Below, one piece after another: positions 1 to 6,662 of a DNA stretch of 11,562 nt. The DNA is from JAAZFZ01 sp035647435 (GTDB taxonomy: Bacteria > Bacillota > Clostridia > Oscillospirales > Acutalibacteraceae): contig DASRNM010000084.1 of NCBI GenBank assembly GCA_035647435.1, forward strand, positions 1 through 11,562. Reading direction: 5' to 3'. Position numbers and translations under genes: made by a program. Under the pieces are notes generated by a model. The model searched no databases, had not been told where the DNA came from, and saw only the letters and a program-made list of their open reading frames with translations. The stretch's first letter is position 1; every line of letters begins with the position of its first letter.

Positions 1-63
1 AACTAAAAATTATTCAAATTAAATCTATGTTATATTATTTTTGGAAGTGGAAGTTGGAAAGTC

Positions 64-864
64 ATGATTAAGAATCTATATAAATACAGATTTCTGCTAC
101 AAGAAATTGTTAGAAAAAACGTTACGCTGCAATACCGCAATTCCGTATTGGGTATTTTTTGGACATTTTTGCAGCCTCTTTTAACCACTCTTGTTTTGGT
201 GCTGGTTTTTGGAAACATTTTTGGCAGAGATAGCAAGTCGCTCATCAGTTACCCTATCTACCTTTTGTGTGGTAGACTGCTTTATGAGTTTTTCACTCAA
301 TCGACAAAAAGAGCAATGCGCTCAATAACGCTGAGTGCCTCTGTAATCAAAAAGGTGTATGTTCCGAAATACATCTATCCCCTCGCCAATGTTCTTTCAA
401 CCTTCGTCACTTTTGCAATCTCTTTGACAGTTCTTGTATCTTTCATTGCATACTATAGAATTTTCACGGACATTCCAATACAAATCACGCATTATATGTT
501 CTATTCAATTGTTCCTTTGGCTATTTTGCTGCTTTTGTGTTTAGGTATAGGGCTTATTCTTTCAACTCTCCAGGTTTTTTTCAGAGATATTGAATATCTC
601 TATGATGTTTTTTGTATGCTCTTGTTCTATTTAACACCGATTTTCTATAGTGTTGGTGACCTTAAGCTACACCATACAGTTAAACTGGCTCTCATGGCAA
701 ACCCACTTTATTCTATTGTTTCAATGTTTAGGAGCTGTATGCTTTTCGGAGAAATGTGGAATTGGAACTGGTTTTATTATTCGCTGGGTTTTGCCGTCTT
801 ATCAATGCTAATCGGTTCACTTCTTTTCTACAAAAAACAAGATAAATTCATTCTACACATTTAA
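64..864 (+). CDS. tarG: Teichoic acid/polysaccharide ABC transporter permease (TarG/TagG-like)
   Basis: This is the membrane subunit of an ABC-2 type exporter that flips lipid-linked wall teichoic acid or a related polymer across the cytoplasmic membrane. The 266 residues match the usual TagG/Wzm length. A short basic cytoplasmic N-terminus is followed by the family motif LQYRNSVLGIFWTFLQP (about residues 23-39), about six hydrophobic segments, and the conserved FFRDIEYLYD stretch with TPIFY near residues 172-196. Translation starts at ATG 64. Upstream is a repeated purine tract (GGAAGT twice, then GGAAAG, positions 43-61), which is an unusually spread-out ribosome binding site. The ATPase gene follows 21 bases after the stop, and tarI and tarJ lie further down, so teichoic acid is the favoured substrate. 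The family alone would also allow O-antigen-like or capsule export. The ABC-2 permease call is firm and the substrate is inferred from context. Confidence 0.88.
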   Translation: MIKNLYKYRFLLQEIVRKNVTLQYRNSVLGIFWTFLQPLLTTLVLVLVFGNIFGRDSKSLISYPIYLLCGRLLYEFFTQSTKRAMRSITLSASVIKKVYVPKYIYPLANVLSTFVTFAISLTVLVSFIAYYRIFTDIPIQITHYMFYSIVPLAILLLLCLGIGLILSTLQVFFRDIEYLYDVFCMLLFYLTPIFYSVGDLKLHHTVKLALMANPLYSIVSMFRSCMLFGEMWNWNWFYYSLGFAVLSMLIGSLLFYKKQDKFILHI

Positions 865-885
865 TGGCGGAAAGGACTGCTATTC

Positions 886-1632
886 ATGGACAAAATTGCC
901 GTTAAGGTGGAAAATGTCAGTATAATGTTCAACCTTAACAAAGAACAAATAGATAACATTAAAGAATATTTTATAAAAGTAGTAAAACGTCAGCTTCATT
1001 TCACAGAGTTTTGGGCGCTCACTGATATATCTTTCACAATTAGCAAGGGTGAAAGGCTCGGTGTGCTCGGCCTCAACGGTGCCGGAAAAAGCACATTGCT
1101 CAAAGTTGTCGCTGGCGTACTCAAGCCAACGAAAGGCTCAGTTAATGTCAAGGGCGTCATTGCCCCATTGATTGAACTTGGCGCAGGCTTTGACCAAAAC
1201 TATTCGGGTAAGGAAAATATTTTTCTTTACGGTGCAACCATGGGTTATTCAAGAAAATATATACAAGAGAGATATGACGAAATTCTTGATTTTAGTGAGC
1301 TCCATGACTTTATTGATGTGCCTGTAAAAAATTATTCTTCAGGCATGAGAGCACGTTTGGGTTTTTCAATAGCAACAGCTGTTGAACCTGAGGTGCTTAT
1401 CCTTGACGAAGTTTTGTCTGTGGGAGATGCACGTTTTAGAATAAAAAGTGAAGCGAAAATTAGGTCTATGTTTGATAAGGGTGTTACAGTTCTTTTTGTT
1501 TCACATAACACAGAGCAAGTTCGTCGCCTTTGCAACAGGGCAATACTGATTGACAAAGGTAAAATTATTGCAAGCGGTGAATCTGACGAGGTTTGCGATA
1601 TTTATGATGAGCTTGTCAACTCCAACAAATAA
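886..1632 (+). CDS. tarH: Teichoic acid/polysaccharide ABC transporter ATP-binding protein (TarH/TagH-like)
   Basis: This 248-residue ATPase powers the permease encoded just upstream. Walker A is GLNGAGKST (62-70). The TagH/Wzt family has a Glu-containing replacement of the Q-loop, seen here as LIELGAGF (95-102). The ABC signature is YSSGMRARL (150-158), Walker B is VLILDE (170-175), the D-loop is SVGDA (178-182), and the switch histidine is H207 in FVSHN. The N-terminal 40 residues form the extension typical of polysaccharide-export ATPases, with an FWAL motif before the core. The protein ends soon after the nucleotide-binding domain. It therefore lacks the long C-terminal extension of Bacillus subtilis TagH and the carbohydrate-binding domain of long Wzt proteins. 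ATG 886 is preceded by AAAGGA (871-876) at 9-base spacing. All catalytic motifs are intact. Confidence 0.9.
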   Translation: MDKIAVKVENVSIMFNLNKEQIDNIKEYFIKVVKRQLHFTEFWALTDISFTISKGERLGVLGLNGAGKSTLLKVVAGVLKPTKGSVNVKGVIAPLIELGAGFDQNYSGKENIFLYGATMGYSRKYIQERYDEILDFSELHDFIDVPVKNYSSGMRARLGFSIATAVEPEVLILDEVLSVGDARFRIKSEAKIRSMFDKGVTVLFVSHNTEQVRRLCNRAILIDKGKIIASGESDEVCDIYDELVNSNK

Positions 1633-1651
1633 TAAGTGAGAGGTGTTTAAT

Positions 1652-2368
1652 ATGGTAATCGGTGCAATTTTTGCGGGCGGAAGCGGTAGCAGAATGGGCA
1701 ATACCGACACCCCAAAACAATATTTAAAACTCGGCACCAAACCAATCATTATTCATACAATAGAAAAATTCTTTATAAACCCCGACATTGACAAGGTGGT
1801 CGTTCTGAGCCCAAAAACATGGATTGGCCCCACACGCGATTTAGTCAACAAAAACTTTGGAAAAACCGACAGAATAGATGTAATTGAGGGCGGTGTATCC
1901 AGAAATGATACCCTCAACAATGCACTGTCATACATTGAAGAAAACTTTGGTGTTGACGACGACACGATTATCGTAACACATGATGCAGTCCGCCCGTTTG
2001 TAACACACAGAATAATTGCGGATAATATTAAGGCGGCTCGGGAACACGGCGCTTGTGACACTGTTGTACCTGCAACCGACACAATCGTTGAAAGCCTTGA
2101 CGGCGAGCAAATCAGCAACATACCCAATAGGAGCACTCTCTATCAAGGTCAAACTCCTCAATCATTTCAAGTCAAGCTTCTTATGGACGTTTGCGCCAAC
2201 CTCACGCAAGAAGAAAAAAATGTTCTCACCGATGCCTGTAAAATTTTTACAATAAAAAGTCTTCCCGTTAGACTTGTTGACGGCGAGGTCTATAACATTA
2301 AAATCACATACCCATATGACCTTAAAGTTGCTCAGGTTCTACTTGAAGGAGCTGATATCAATGATTAA
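1652..2368 (+). CDS. tarI: Ribitol-5-phosphate cytidylyltransferase TarI
   Basis: TarI transfers CMP from CTP to D-ribitol-5-phosphate and so makes CDP-ribitol for poly(ribitol phosphate) teichoic acid. The 238 residues form an IspD-type fold. The nucleotide-binding loop is AGGSGSRMG (8-16) with PKQY (21-24). Further family motifs are GGVSRNDT (80-87), THDAVRPF (109-116), QGQTPQSF (165-172) and NIKITYPYDL (215-224). The sequence resembles recalled Staphylococcus aureus TarI more than IspD, for example RMGN, the LxxxKPIIIHTIEKF stretch and YNIKITxPYDLKVA. The adjoining tarJ gene decides between the two. I chose ATG 1652 over an in-frame GTG at 1643 because GAGAGG (1638-1643) then lies 8 bases upstream; a GTG start would overlap that site. 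The gene starts 19 bases after tarH and overlaps tarJ by 8 bases, which indicates translational coupling. Confidence 0.93.
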   Translation: MVIGAIFAGGSGSRMGNTDTPKQYLKLGTKPIIIHTIEKFFINPDIDKVVVLSPKTWIGPTRDLVNKNFGKTDRIDVIEGGVSRNDTLNNALSYIEENFGVDDDTIIVTHDAVRPFVTHRIIADNIKAAREHGACDTVVPATDTIVESLDGEQISNIPNRSTLYQGQTPQSFQVKLLMDVCANLTQEEKNVLTDACKIFTIKSLPVRLVDGEVYNIKITYPYDLKVAQVLLEGADIND

Positions 2369-3392
2369 TGTCCTGTATCGCCTTGTTGCGCCCAGGATAA
2401 TAGATGTTGCATATCAAGAAGTTGAATTCAATACATCTTCACTTGTCATTCGCCCGCTCTACCTTGCAATTTGCAAGGCGGACCAGCGATATTATCAAGG
2501 TATGCGCTCCCCTAAAGCTCTTAAATCAAAACTACCAATGGCACTGCTTCACGAATGCGTGGCGCAGGTTGTTTATGACGGCACAGGTCATTTTAAATCC
2601 GGTGACATGGTTATACCCGTGCCTAATACTCCAACACAAACTGATGATGTAATTGCGGAGAATTATCTTCGCACCAGCCATTTTCGCTCAAGCGGCTATG
2701 ACGGTTATTTACAGGATTATATTCTTACAACCCCTGACAGGGTTGTTTTACTGCCCGAAGATTCAAACATCAACCTAACTGTGGCAGCTTTCACAGAGCT
2801 TATCAGCGTGAGCGTCCACGCCATAACAAGGTTTGACCGTTTTTCTCATTCAAGGCGTGATACAATAGGCATTTGGGGCGACGGCAATTTAGGGTTTATC
2901 ACAGCTATATTGCTACGCTATCTTTTCCCTGATACAAAACTTTATATTTTCGGAACTGTTGATGAAAAACTCTCATATTTTACTTTTGCCGACAAGACCT
3001 TTCATGTCGATAATGTTGGCTCAGATGTCTGTGTTGACCACGCATTTGAATGTGTCGGCGGCGCAGGCTCTTCAATTGCAATAAATCAAATTATAGATAA
3101 AATCAACCCGGAGGGTACAATTTCTCTCATGGGTGTGTGTGAAAAGTTTGCTGATATAAACACAAGAATGGTTCTTGAAAAAGGGCTCAATCTTTATGGT
3201 TCTTCAAGAAGTGGCGTTGAGGATTTCAAAAACTCGGTTGAAATTATGACAAAGCACCCTGAAATATCGCACTACCTTGAAAATCTTGTCGGTGAAGTTA
3301 TTGACATAAAAAGCATTGATGATATTCATCTTGCTTTCGACCACGATTTCAACCGCAACCACGGAAAAACAGTTCTAAAGTGGAACAAATAA
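2361..3392 (+). CDS. tarJ: Ribulose-5-phosphate reductase TarJ (ribitol-5-phosphate dehydrogenase)
   Basis: TarJ reduces D-ribulose-5-phosphate to D-ribitol-5-phosphate with NADPH, feeding TarI. The 343-residue protein is a zinc-dependent medium-chain dehydrogenase. Its N-terminus, INVLYRLVAPR, is the typical TarJ opening. Likely zinc ligands are C38 (LAICKADQRYY) and H64-E65 (LLHEC), with a further Glu near residue 146. The dinucleotide-binding loop is GIWGDGNLGFI (170-180). The FECVGGAGS (229-237), LEKGLNLYGSSRSG (272-285) and GKTVLKW (335-341) stretches also fit recalled TarJ sequences. The open frame extends upstream to 2274, but ATG 2361 is the start: AAGGAG (2346-2351) precedes it by 9 bases, and the protein then begins as other TarJ proteins do. 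The start lies inside the last codons of tarI. Catalytic and cofactor motifs look intact. Confidence 0.95.
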   Translation: MINVLYRLVAPRIIDVAYQEVEFNTSSLVIRPLYLAICKADQRYYQGMRSPKALKSKLPMALLHECVAQVVYDGTGHFKSGDMVIPVPNTPTQTDDVIAENYLRTSHFRSSGYDGYLQDYILTTPDRVVLLPEDSNINLTVAAFTELISVSVHAITRFDRFSHSRRDTIGIWGDGNLGFITAILLRYLFPDTKLYIFGTVDEKLSYFTFADKTFHVDNVGSDVCVDHAFECVGGAGSSIAINQIIDKINPEGTISLMGVCEKFADINTRMVLEKGLNLYGSSRSGVEDFKNSVEIMTKHPEISHYLENLVGEVIDIKSIDDIHLAFDHDFNRNHGKTVLKWNK

Positions 3393-3412
3393 ATTTTGAA
3401 TAATTCGTAATA

Positions 3413-3440
3413 TTGATAAATTGGTTTTGAGAAATACAGT
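3413..3440 (+). promoter_or_regulatory. Possible sigma-A promoter before the glycosyltransferase gene
   Basis: The 72-base gap after tarJ is the longest in the teichoic acid cluster. It contains TTGATA (3413-3418), a 16-base spacer and TACAGT (3435-3440). The -35 is a good match and the -10 is weak. It could give the last two genes of the cluster some independent expression, but read-through from tarJ is also possible because no terminator hairpin is seen in the gap. Confidence 0.28.
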
Positions 3441-3464
3441 GAAAGCACATTCGAGGTATAGTTT

Positions 3465-4793
3465 ATGCAAAAGGTTTCAGTTATCGTACCTGCATACAAT
3501 ACAGAAAAATATATTGCCCAAACCTTTGACTCTATTTTGGAGCAAACTCTTGACGACATTGAAATTATAGTTGTGAATGACGGCTCAACCGACAACACAC
3601 AAGCTATAATCGATGACTATTGCAACAAACACGGAAACATTAAGGCTGTTTCTCAGGAAAATTGCGGAGTTTCGTCAGCAAGGAACAAAGGGATTTCAAT
3701 GGCAACGGGCGAATATGTTCTCTTTCTTGACAGCGATGACACAATAACTAAGAGCACACTTGAAGCGTATTACAATGCATTGACAAAGAGCAATGCAGAT
3801 GTCGCTGTGGGCAGAGTAATGATGTTCGGTGATGTTTCGCCGAGGTACAACGAATTTGTTGACAAGCTTGCAAAAAAAGAGGTTATCGATGTTTTTGACA
3901 AGGATATGCTTTGGAGCCTGCTTGTAAGCAATAAATGCTATTTGAGAAAGACACTTGTTGAATCCGAGGTTTTCTTTAAGGCCTTAACTTATGCAGAAGA
4001 TGCATTGTTTTTTGTTGAGTTTCTTATGGGCGCAAAGCCTAAAATTGTCGGCGTATGGGACGCCTGCCTTTGCTACCGAAGACGGAAAACGGGCGAAGAA
4101 TCTGCAACACAAAGCATTAGCTTTTCACTTGTTGAAAGCTTCATAATGAGCTCAAATCTTATTATAGATATAATAGAAAAAACCGTCAAAGACGCACTCC
4201 CCGAGAGGGACGCACAAAAATATATTCAAGAAATAATTTATAAAACCGATTTCACGCTGATAACACAGTTTTACCGCTTGATATGGTCTGCGGACAATGA
4301 AACGCTTATGTATCTTGAGCGTGAGCACAAAAAGCTGTACTCCAATATGAATAAAGAATCCAAAGCCAAAGTCGATAACTTTATTTCAGATATAGGAACG
4401 CTTGTTTTTGATAAGGATAAAATAGCTCAAAACCCTATTATATCCGTTGTTATTGGCAAAAGCCTAGGTAGAAACATGGCGGCAACAATCAACTCGGTTT
4501 TTAAACAGACAATGCCCTCTTTTGAGCTTATACTCCCTTTAAGCGTCGCAAAAAGATATATGCCCGACCAGTGGAGGGGCTGCAAGAACATACACGTTCT
4601 CAACGACAAGTTTTTCAGGCTGAATTCAAGGCATGTCATAAAGGGCGATAAGACGCTTTACATTAACCGCCCAATGGTTATTGATGACAGAATGTTCAGG
4701 TTTCTTCTGCGTGTCAATGTGCCGGAATTTATAAGAAAAAGAGCATTTAGGCTTTTATTCTTGGCAGCAAGAATTGCTTTAAAACTTATATAA
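3465..4793 (+). CDS. Family 2 glycosyltransferase with degenerate second GT-A domain
   Basis: This is a cytoplasmic GT2 sugar transferase of 442 residues, probably acting on teichoic acid or its linkage unit given the neighbours. The N-terminal GT-A domain is intact: VSVIVPAYN (4-12), VVNDGSTD (36-43), SARNKGISMATGEYVLFLDSDD (71-92, metal-binding D89-S-D91) and the downstream acidic YAED (176-179). A mostly helical middle region (about 210-320) follows. Residues 323-415 then look like the beginning of another GT2 domain: PIISVVI, TINSVFKQTMPSFELI, and a stretch KGDKTLYINRPMVIDDRMF where the DxD would be. Asn-Arg-Pro occupies the DxD position, so this second domain should be inactive. The C-terminus (420-442) is basic and hydrophobic and may touch the membrane. 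The start at ATG 3465 has CGAGGT (3452-3457) 7 bases upstream. The donor and acceptor sugars cannot be read from the sequence. Confidence 0.87.
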   Translation: MQKVSVIVPAYNTEKYIAQTFDSILEQTLDDIEIIVVNDGSTDNTQAIIDDYCNKHGNIKAVSQENCGVSSARNKGISMATGEYVLFLDSDDTITKSTLEAYYNALTKSNADVAVGRVMMFGDVSPRYNEFVDKLAKKEVIDVFDKDMLWSLLVSNKCYLRKTLVESEVFFKALTYAEDALFFVEFLMGAKPKIVGVWDACLCYRRRKTGEESATQSISFSLVESFIMSSNLIIDIIEKTVKDALPERDAQKYIQEIIYKTDFTLITQFYRLIWSADNETLMYLEREHKKLYSNMNKESKAKVDNFISDIGTLVFDKDKIAQNPIISVVIGKSLGRNMAATINSVFKQTMPSFELILPLSVAKRYMPDQWRGCKNIHVLNDKFFRLNSRHVIKGDKTLYINRPMVIDDRMFRFLLRVNVPEFIRKRAFRLLFLAARIALKLI

Positions 4794-4816
4794 CCGCAAA
4801 TTCACAGAGGTGAATT

Positions 4817-5959
4817 ATGAAAACAATCTTTTATAAAATATTTGCTTTATTATTCAACCTTTGCCGTATTTTCAAAATAAAGAGCGGCAGGGTTGCTCTT
4901 TTATCATCCCATAACGCAGACTTTAACGACTCTTTAGGGGCTATTGCAACCGAGCTTGAAAAGAGACAAGGTTTGAGCATTATCTATATAAACACAATGG
5001 ATTTGAAGGTTAATACAACCAATGGGTTTGTAAAAATATTTAAGTCAATTTTTCGCGCTGTTCGGTTTTTCACCGTTAATGCTTATTATCTCGCAACATC
5101 ACAATATGTTTTTCTAAACGATAATTTTATGCCTATGGCTAATTTGAATTTCTCAAAAAAAACTGTCATCACCCAGCTTTGGCATGCTCAAGGTGTGTTT
5201 AAAAAGTTCGGTTTATCAATCACTCAACCTGATAAAATCCGAAAAAGGGAGCTTTACGGCAACAAAAAACTTTCCTACGTTGTTTGCTCCTCAAAGGGAG
5301 TTGCACCGTATTATTCAGAGGCTTTTGGTGTATCAATTGAGCAAATTCTGCCTCTTGGCTCACCAAGAACAGACTATTTTTTCAAACATAGAGATGTTGG
5401 AAAAATGCGCGCACTGTTTGATGAAGACCATCCTGAATGTGTGGGCAAAAAGCTGATTCTTTATGCTCCCACCTTTAGGGATAGCCCTGAAGATGATAAA
5501 AAGCTTCTTGACAACTTTGACTTTGAATGGTTTAACAGTGAGCTTTCGGAAGAATATGCTTTGCTTTTAAGGTTGCACCCTCAAATTCGTTCTTCACGAA
5601 AAAACAATGTATCCGCAACCGATGTTTCTGACTACCGCAATGTGAATGATTTAATTTTGCTTTGCGATTTGCTTATCACTGACTATTCATCAATTTGCAT
5701 GGACTTTGCACTGCTTAACAAGCCAACATGCTTTTTTGCCTTTGACCTTGACGATTACAGCGCACAAAGGCAGTTCTATTTTGACTATGAAAGCTATGTC
5801 CCTGGGCCTGTTGCAAAAACCTTTGATGAACTAATCAACACGCTCAAAGCTAACAATTTTCACAGCGAAAGAGCAGAGGAATTTAAAAAGTTTAATTTCG
5901 ACACCCCCGACGGCAATGCAGCGAAGAGAGTTGTCGAAAAAACCATTTGCGATAATTGA
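4817..5959 (+). CDS. CDP-glycerol/CDP-ribitol phosphotransferase, TarB/TarF/TarL family
   Basis: This enzyme should transfer polyol phosphate from a CDP-polyol to a lipid-linked teichoic acid precursor at the inner membrane face. At 380 residues it has the size of TarB or TarF and is much shorter than TarL polymerases. A hydrophobic, basic N-terminus (1-25) suggests membrane association. Motifs are TQLWHAQGVFKKFG (119-132, catalytic-type H123), LPLGSPRTDYF (178-188), LYAPTFRD (215-222), LLRLHPQ (250-256, second catalytic-type H254), LLITDYSS (285-292) and FAFDLDDY (307-314). The first motif, HAxGxxKxFG, is like TarB primases. The second half, with DVSDYRNVNDL, DLDDY and VPGP, looks like TarF/TarL. 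With tarIJ nearby, CDP-ribitol is a likely donor, but CDP-glycerol cannot be excluded. AGAGGTGA (4806-4813) precedes ATG 4817, and the gene is the last of the cluster. Confidence 0.88.
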   Translation: MKTIFYKIFALLFNLCRIFKIKSGRVALLSSHNADFNDSLGAIATELEKRQGLSIIYINTMDLKVNTTNGFVKIFKSIFRAVRFFTVNAYYLATSQYVFLNDNFMPMANLNFSKKTVITQLWHAQGVFKKFGLSITQPDKIRKRELYGNKKLSYVVCSSKGVAPYYSEAFGVSIEQILPLGSPRTDYFFKHRDVGKMRALFDEDHPECVGKKLILYAPTFRDSPEDDKKLLDNFDFEWFNSELSEEYALLLRLHPQIRSSRKNNVSATDVSDYRNVNDLILLCDLLITDYSSICMDFALLNKPTCFFAFDLDDYSAQRQFYFDYESYVPGPVAKTFDELINTLKANNFHSERAEEFKKFNFDTPDGNAAKRVVEKTICDN

Positions 5960-5983
5960 ATTTAAAACATAACATGAAAAGCA

Positions 5984-6015
5984 AAAACCCCTCGGTTAAA
6001 CGACCGAGGGGTTTT
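5984..6015. terminator. Bidirectional rho-independent terminator
   Basis: A perfect 13-bp stem (5984-5996 with 6003-6015) closes a 6-base loop. The core is CCCCTCGGT/ACCGAGGGG flanked by AAAA/TTTT. On the + strand it is followed by TTTT, then AAGG and a second T run (to 6025). On the - strand it ends in five Ts. It sits 24 bases after the phosphotransferase stop and 18 bases past the spoVAE stop, so it terminates both converging transcripts. Confidence 0.93.
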
Positions 6016-6033
6016 AAGGTTTTTATAAGCTAT

Positions 6034-6399
6034 TCATTTTTCCTTTGGTTTTGCGACAAACGATGCTACAAACCCGCACACAACCGCTGCCGTTATTCCT
6101 GCGGCGCCGGCAGAGAGTGGGCCTACTATAACTCCCAGAAGTCCGTCTTTTAAAACCAATTCTTTTGTTCCTTGAACTAGCACATTCCCGAACCCCGTGA
6201 GAGGAACGGTTGCGCCGGCACCTGCCCATTTTACAAGTGGCTCATATGCACCGATTGCGCCTAAAACAACACCCAAAACAACAAACATGACTAAAATTTT
6301 TGCCGGTGTCAACTTTGTGGTGTCTATGAGAATTTGTCCTATAACGCAGATTAACCCACCGACCAACATTGCCTTTAGTAGATTTATAAATATATCCAT
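6034..6399 (-). CDS. spoVAE: Stage V sporulation protein AE (SpoVAEb type)
   Basis: SpoVAE is a membrane protein of the SpoVA channel, which moves dipicolinic acid into the forespore and releases it at germination. The 121 residues are almost wholly hydrophobic and match the SpoVAC/SpoVAEb family. Evidence includes VGGLICVIGQILID (13-26), KLTPAK (29-34), GAIGAYEPLVKWAGAGATVPLTGFGN (47-72) and a basic tail KPKEK. The start at position 6399 is preceded on the minus strand by GAGGTGA about 4 bases upstream, and a sigma-G-like promoter lies just before that. The gene stands alone: spoVAC and spoVAD, the usual neighbours, are not in the window, and an upstream terminator separates it from the small ORF. 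It converges on the teichoic acid operon and shares its terminator. No truncation is seen. Confidence 0.95.
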   Translation of the reverse strand: MDIFINLLKAMLVGGLICVIGQILIDTTKLTPAKILVMFVVLGVVLGAIGAYEPLVKWAGAGATVPLTGFGNVLVQGTKELVLKDGLLGVIVGPLSAGAAGITAAVVCGFVASFVAKPKEK

Positions 6400-6433
6400 A
6401 ATTCACCTCAAACAGTAATTGCTTTAAATATTA

Positions 6434-6464
6434 TTTGTATGTAATTTTAAAATATGCATGTTCA
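6434..6464 (-). promoter_or_regulatory. Sigma-G-like forespore promoter for spoVAE
   Basis: Read on the minus strand, TGAACA (6464-6459) is followed by a 17-base spacer and CATACAAA (6441-6434). This is close to the forespore sigma-G pattern (-35 near TGAATA, -10 near CATACTA). Transcription would start near 6427, giving an untranslated leader of about 28 bases before spoVAE. The known forespore expression of spoVA genes supports the assignment. The -10 differs from the consensus at one position, so the match is good but not perfect. Confidence 0.62.
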
Positions 6465-6477
6465 TTCTTTCACCTGT

Positions 6478-6518
6478 AAAAATTGCGGTGCAGCCAGTAA
6501 CACAAAACTGACTGCACC
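6478..6518 (-). terminator. Rho-independent terminator of the Asn/Gln-rich ORF
   Basis: Inverted arms at 6507-6518 and 6487-6498 enclose an 8-base loop. Read as minus-strand RNA, all 12 pairs form, one of them a G-U wobble. Read as plus-strand RNA, the same pair becomes a C-A mismatch. After the stem the minus strand has GCAA and then five Ts (6482-6478). Both the wobble and the T run place it on the minus strand, 15 bases past the small ORF and just before the spoVAE promoter. Confidence 0.82.
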
Positions 6519-6533
6519 ATGCTCACTGAATAA

Positions 6534-6662
6534 TTAGAAATTGTTTTGATTGTTTTCGTTTTGTCTGTTCTGATTCTGCTGCTCCTGATTTTTGTTGTTT
6601 TGGTTGTTCTTGTTTTGATTGTTCTTGTTCTGCTTCTTATTCTTATTGTTTTTCTGCTCCAT
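6534..6662 (-). CDS. Small Asn/Gln/Lys-rich protein, 42 residues, function unknown
   Basis: This short reading frame encodes 42 residues: 19 Asn, 10 Gln, 7 Lys, 3 Glu, 1 Arg, plus Met and a C-terminal Phe. There are no hydrophobic residues between the first and last positions, so it must be disordered and soluble, with a net charge of about +5. It begins MEQKNNKNKKQNKNN and ends QNENNQNNF. Support for a real gene: ATG at 6662, an AAAGGA-type ribosome binding site 9 bases upstream (with a small 5-bp hairpin just before it), a stop followed 15 bases later by a minus-strand terminator, and its place beside spoVAE. A spore-associated small protein is a reasonable guess, but I see no similarity to known alpha/beta or gamma spore proteins. 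Possible promoters on the minus strand are TTGCAA (6782-6777) with TATAAA (6760-6755), or a sigma-G-like CATAATA (6743-6737) with a poor -35. Neither is convincing. Confidence 0.6.
   Translation of the reverse strand: MEQKNNKNKKQNKNNQNKNNQNNKNQEQQNQNRQNENNQNNF

Noticed and set aside
1..63. Promoter upstream of tarG
   Set aside because: TATATT-like and TTCAAA-like boxes exist, but their spacing (12 bases) does not fit a promoter. The gene may be internal to an operon that begins before the window.
2274..2360. Upstream extension of tarJ
   Set aside because: It lies wholly inside tarI in another frame. ATG 2361 has AAGGAG at proper spacing and gives the standard TarJ N-terminus.
1643..2368. 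IspD (isoprenoid pathway) as the identity of the cytidylyltransferase
   Set aside because: The fold is shared, but the overlap with tarJ and the TarI-like RMGN and YNIKITYPYDLKVA stretches favour ribitol-5-phosphate as substrate.
5956..6153. Plus-strand frame starting at the end of the phosphotransferase gene
   Set aside because: It runs through the bidirectional terminator and is antisense to spoVAE, with no family features.
6197..6418. Plus-strand frame opposite spoVAE
   Set aside because: It is a shadow of a strongly recognised gene on the other strand and has no ribosome binding site.
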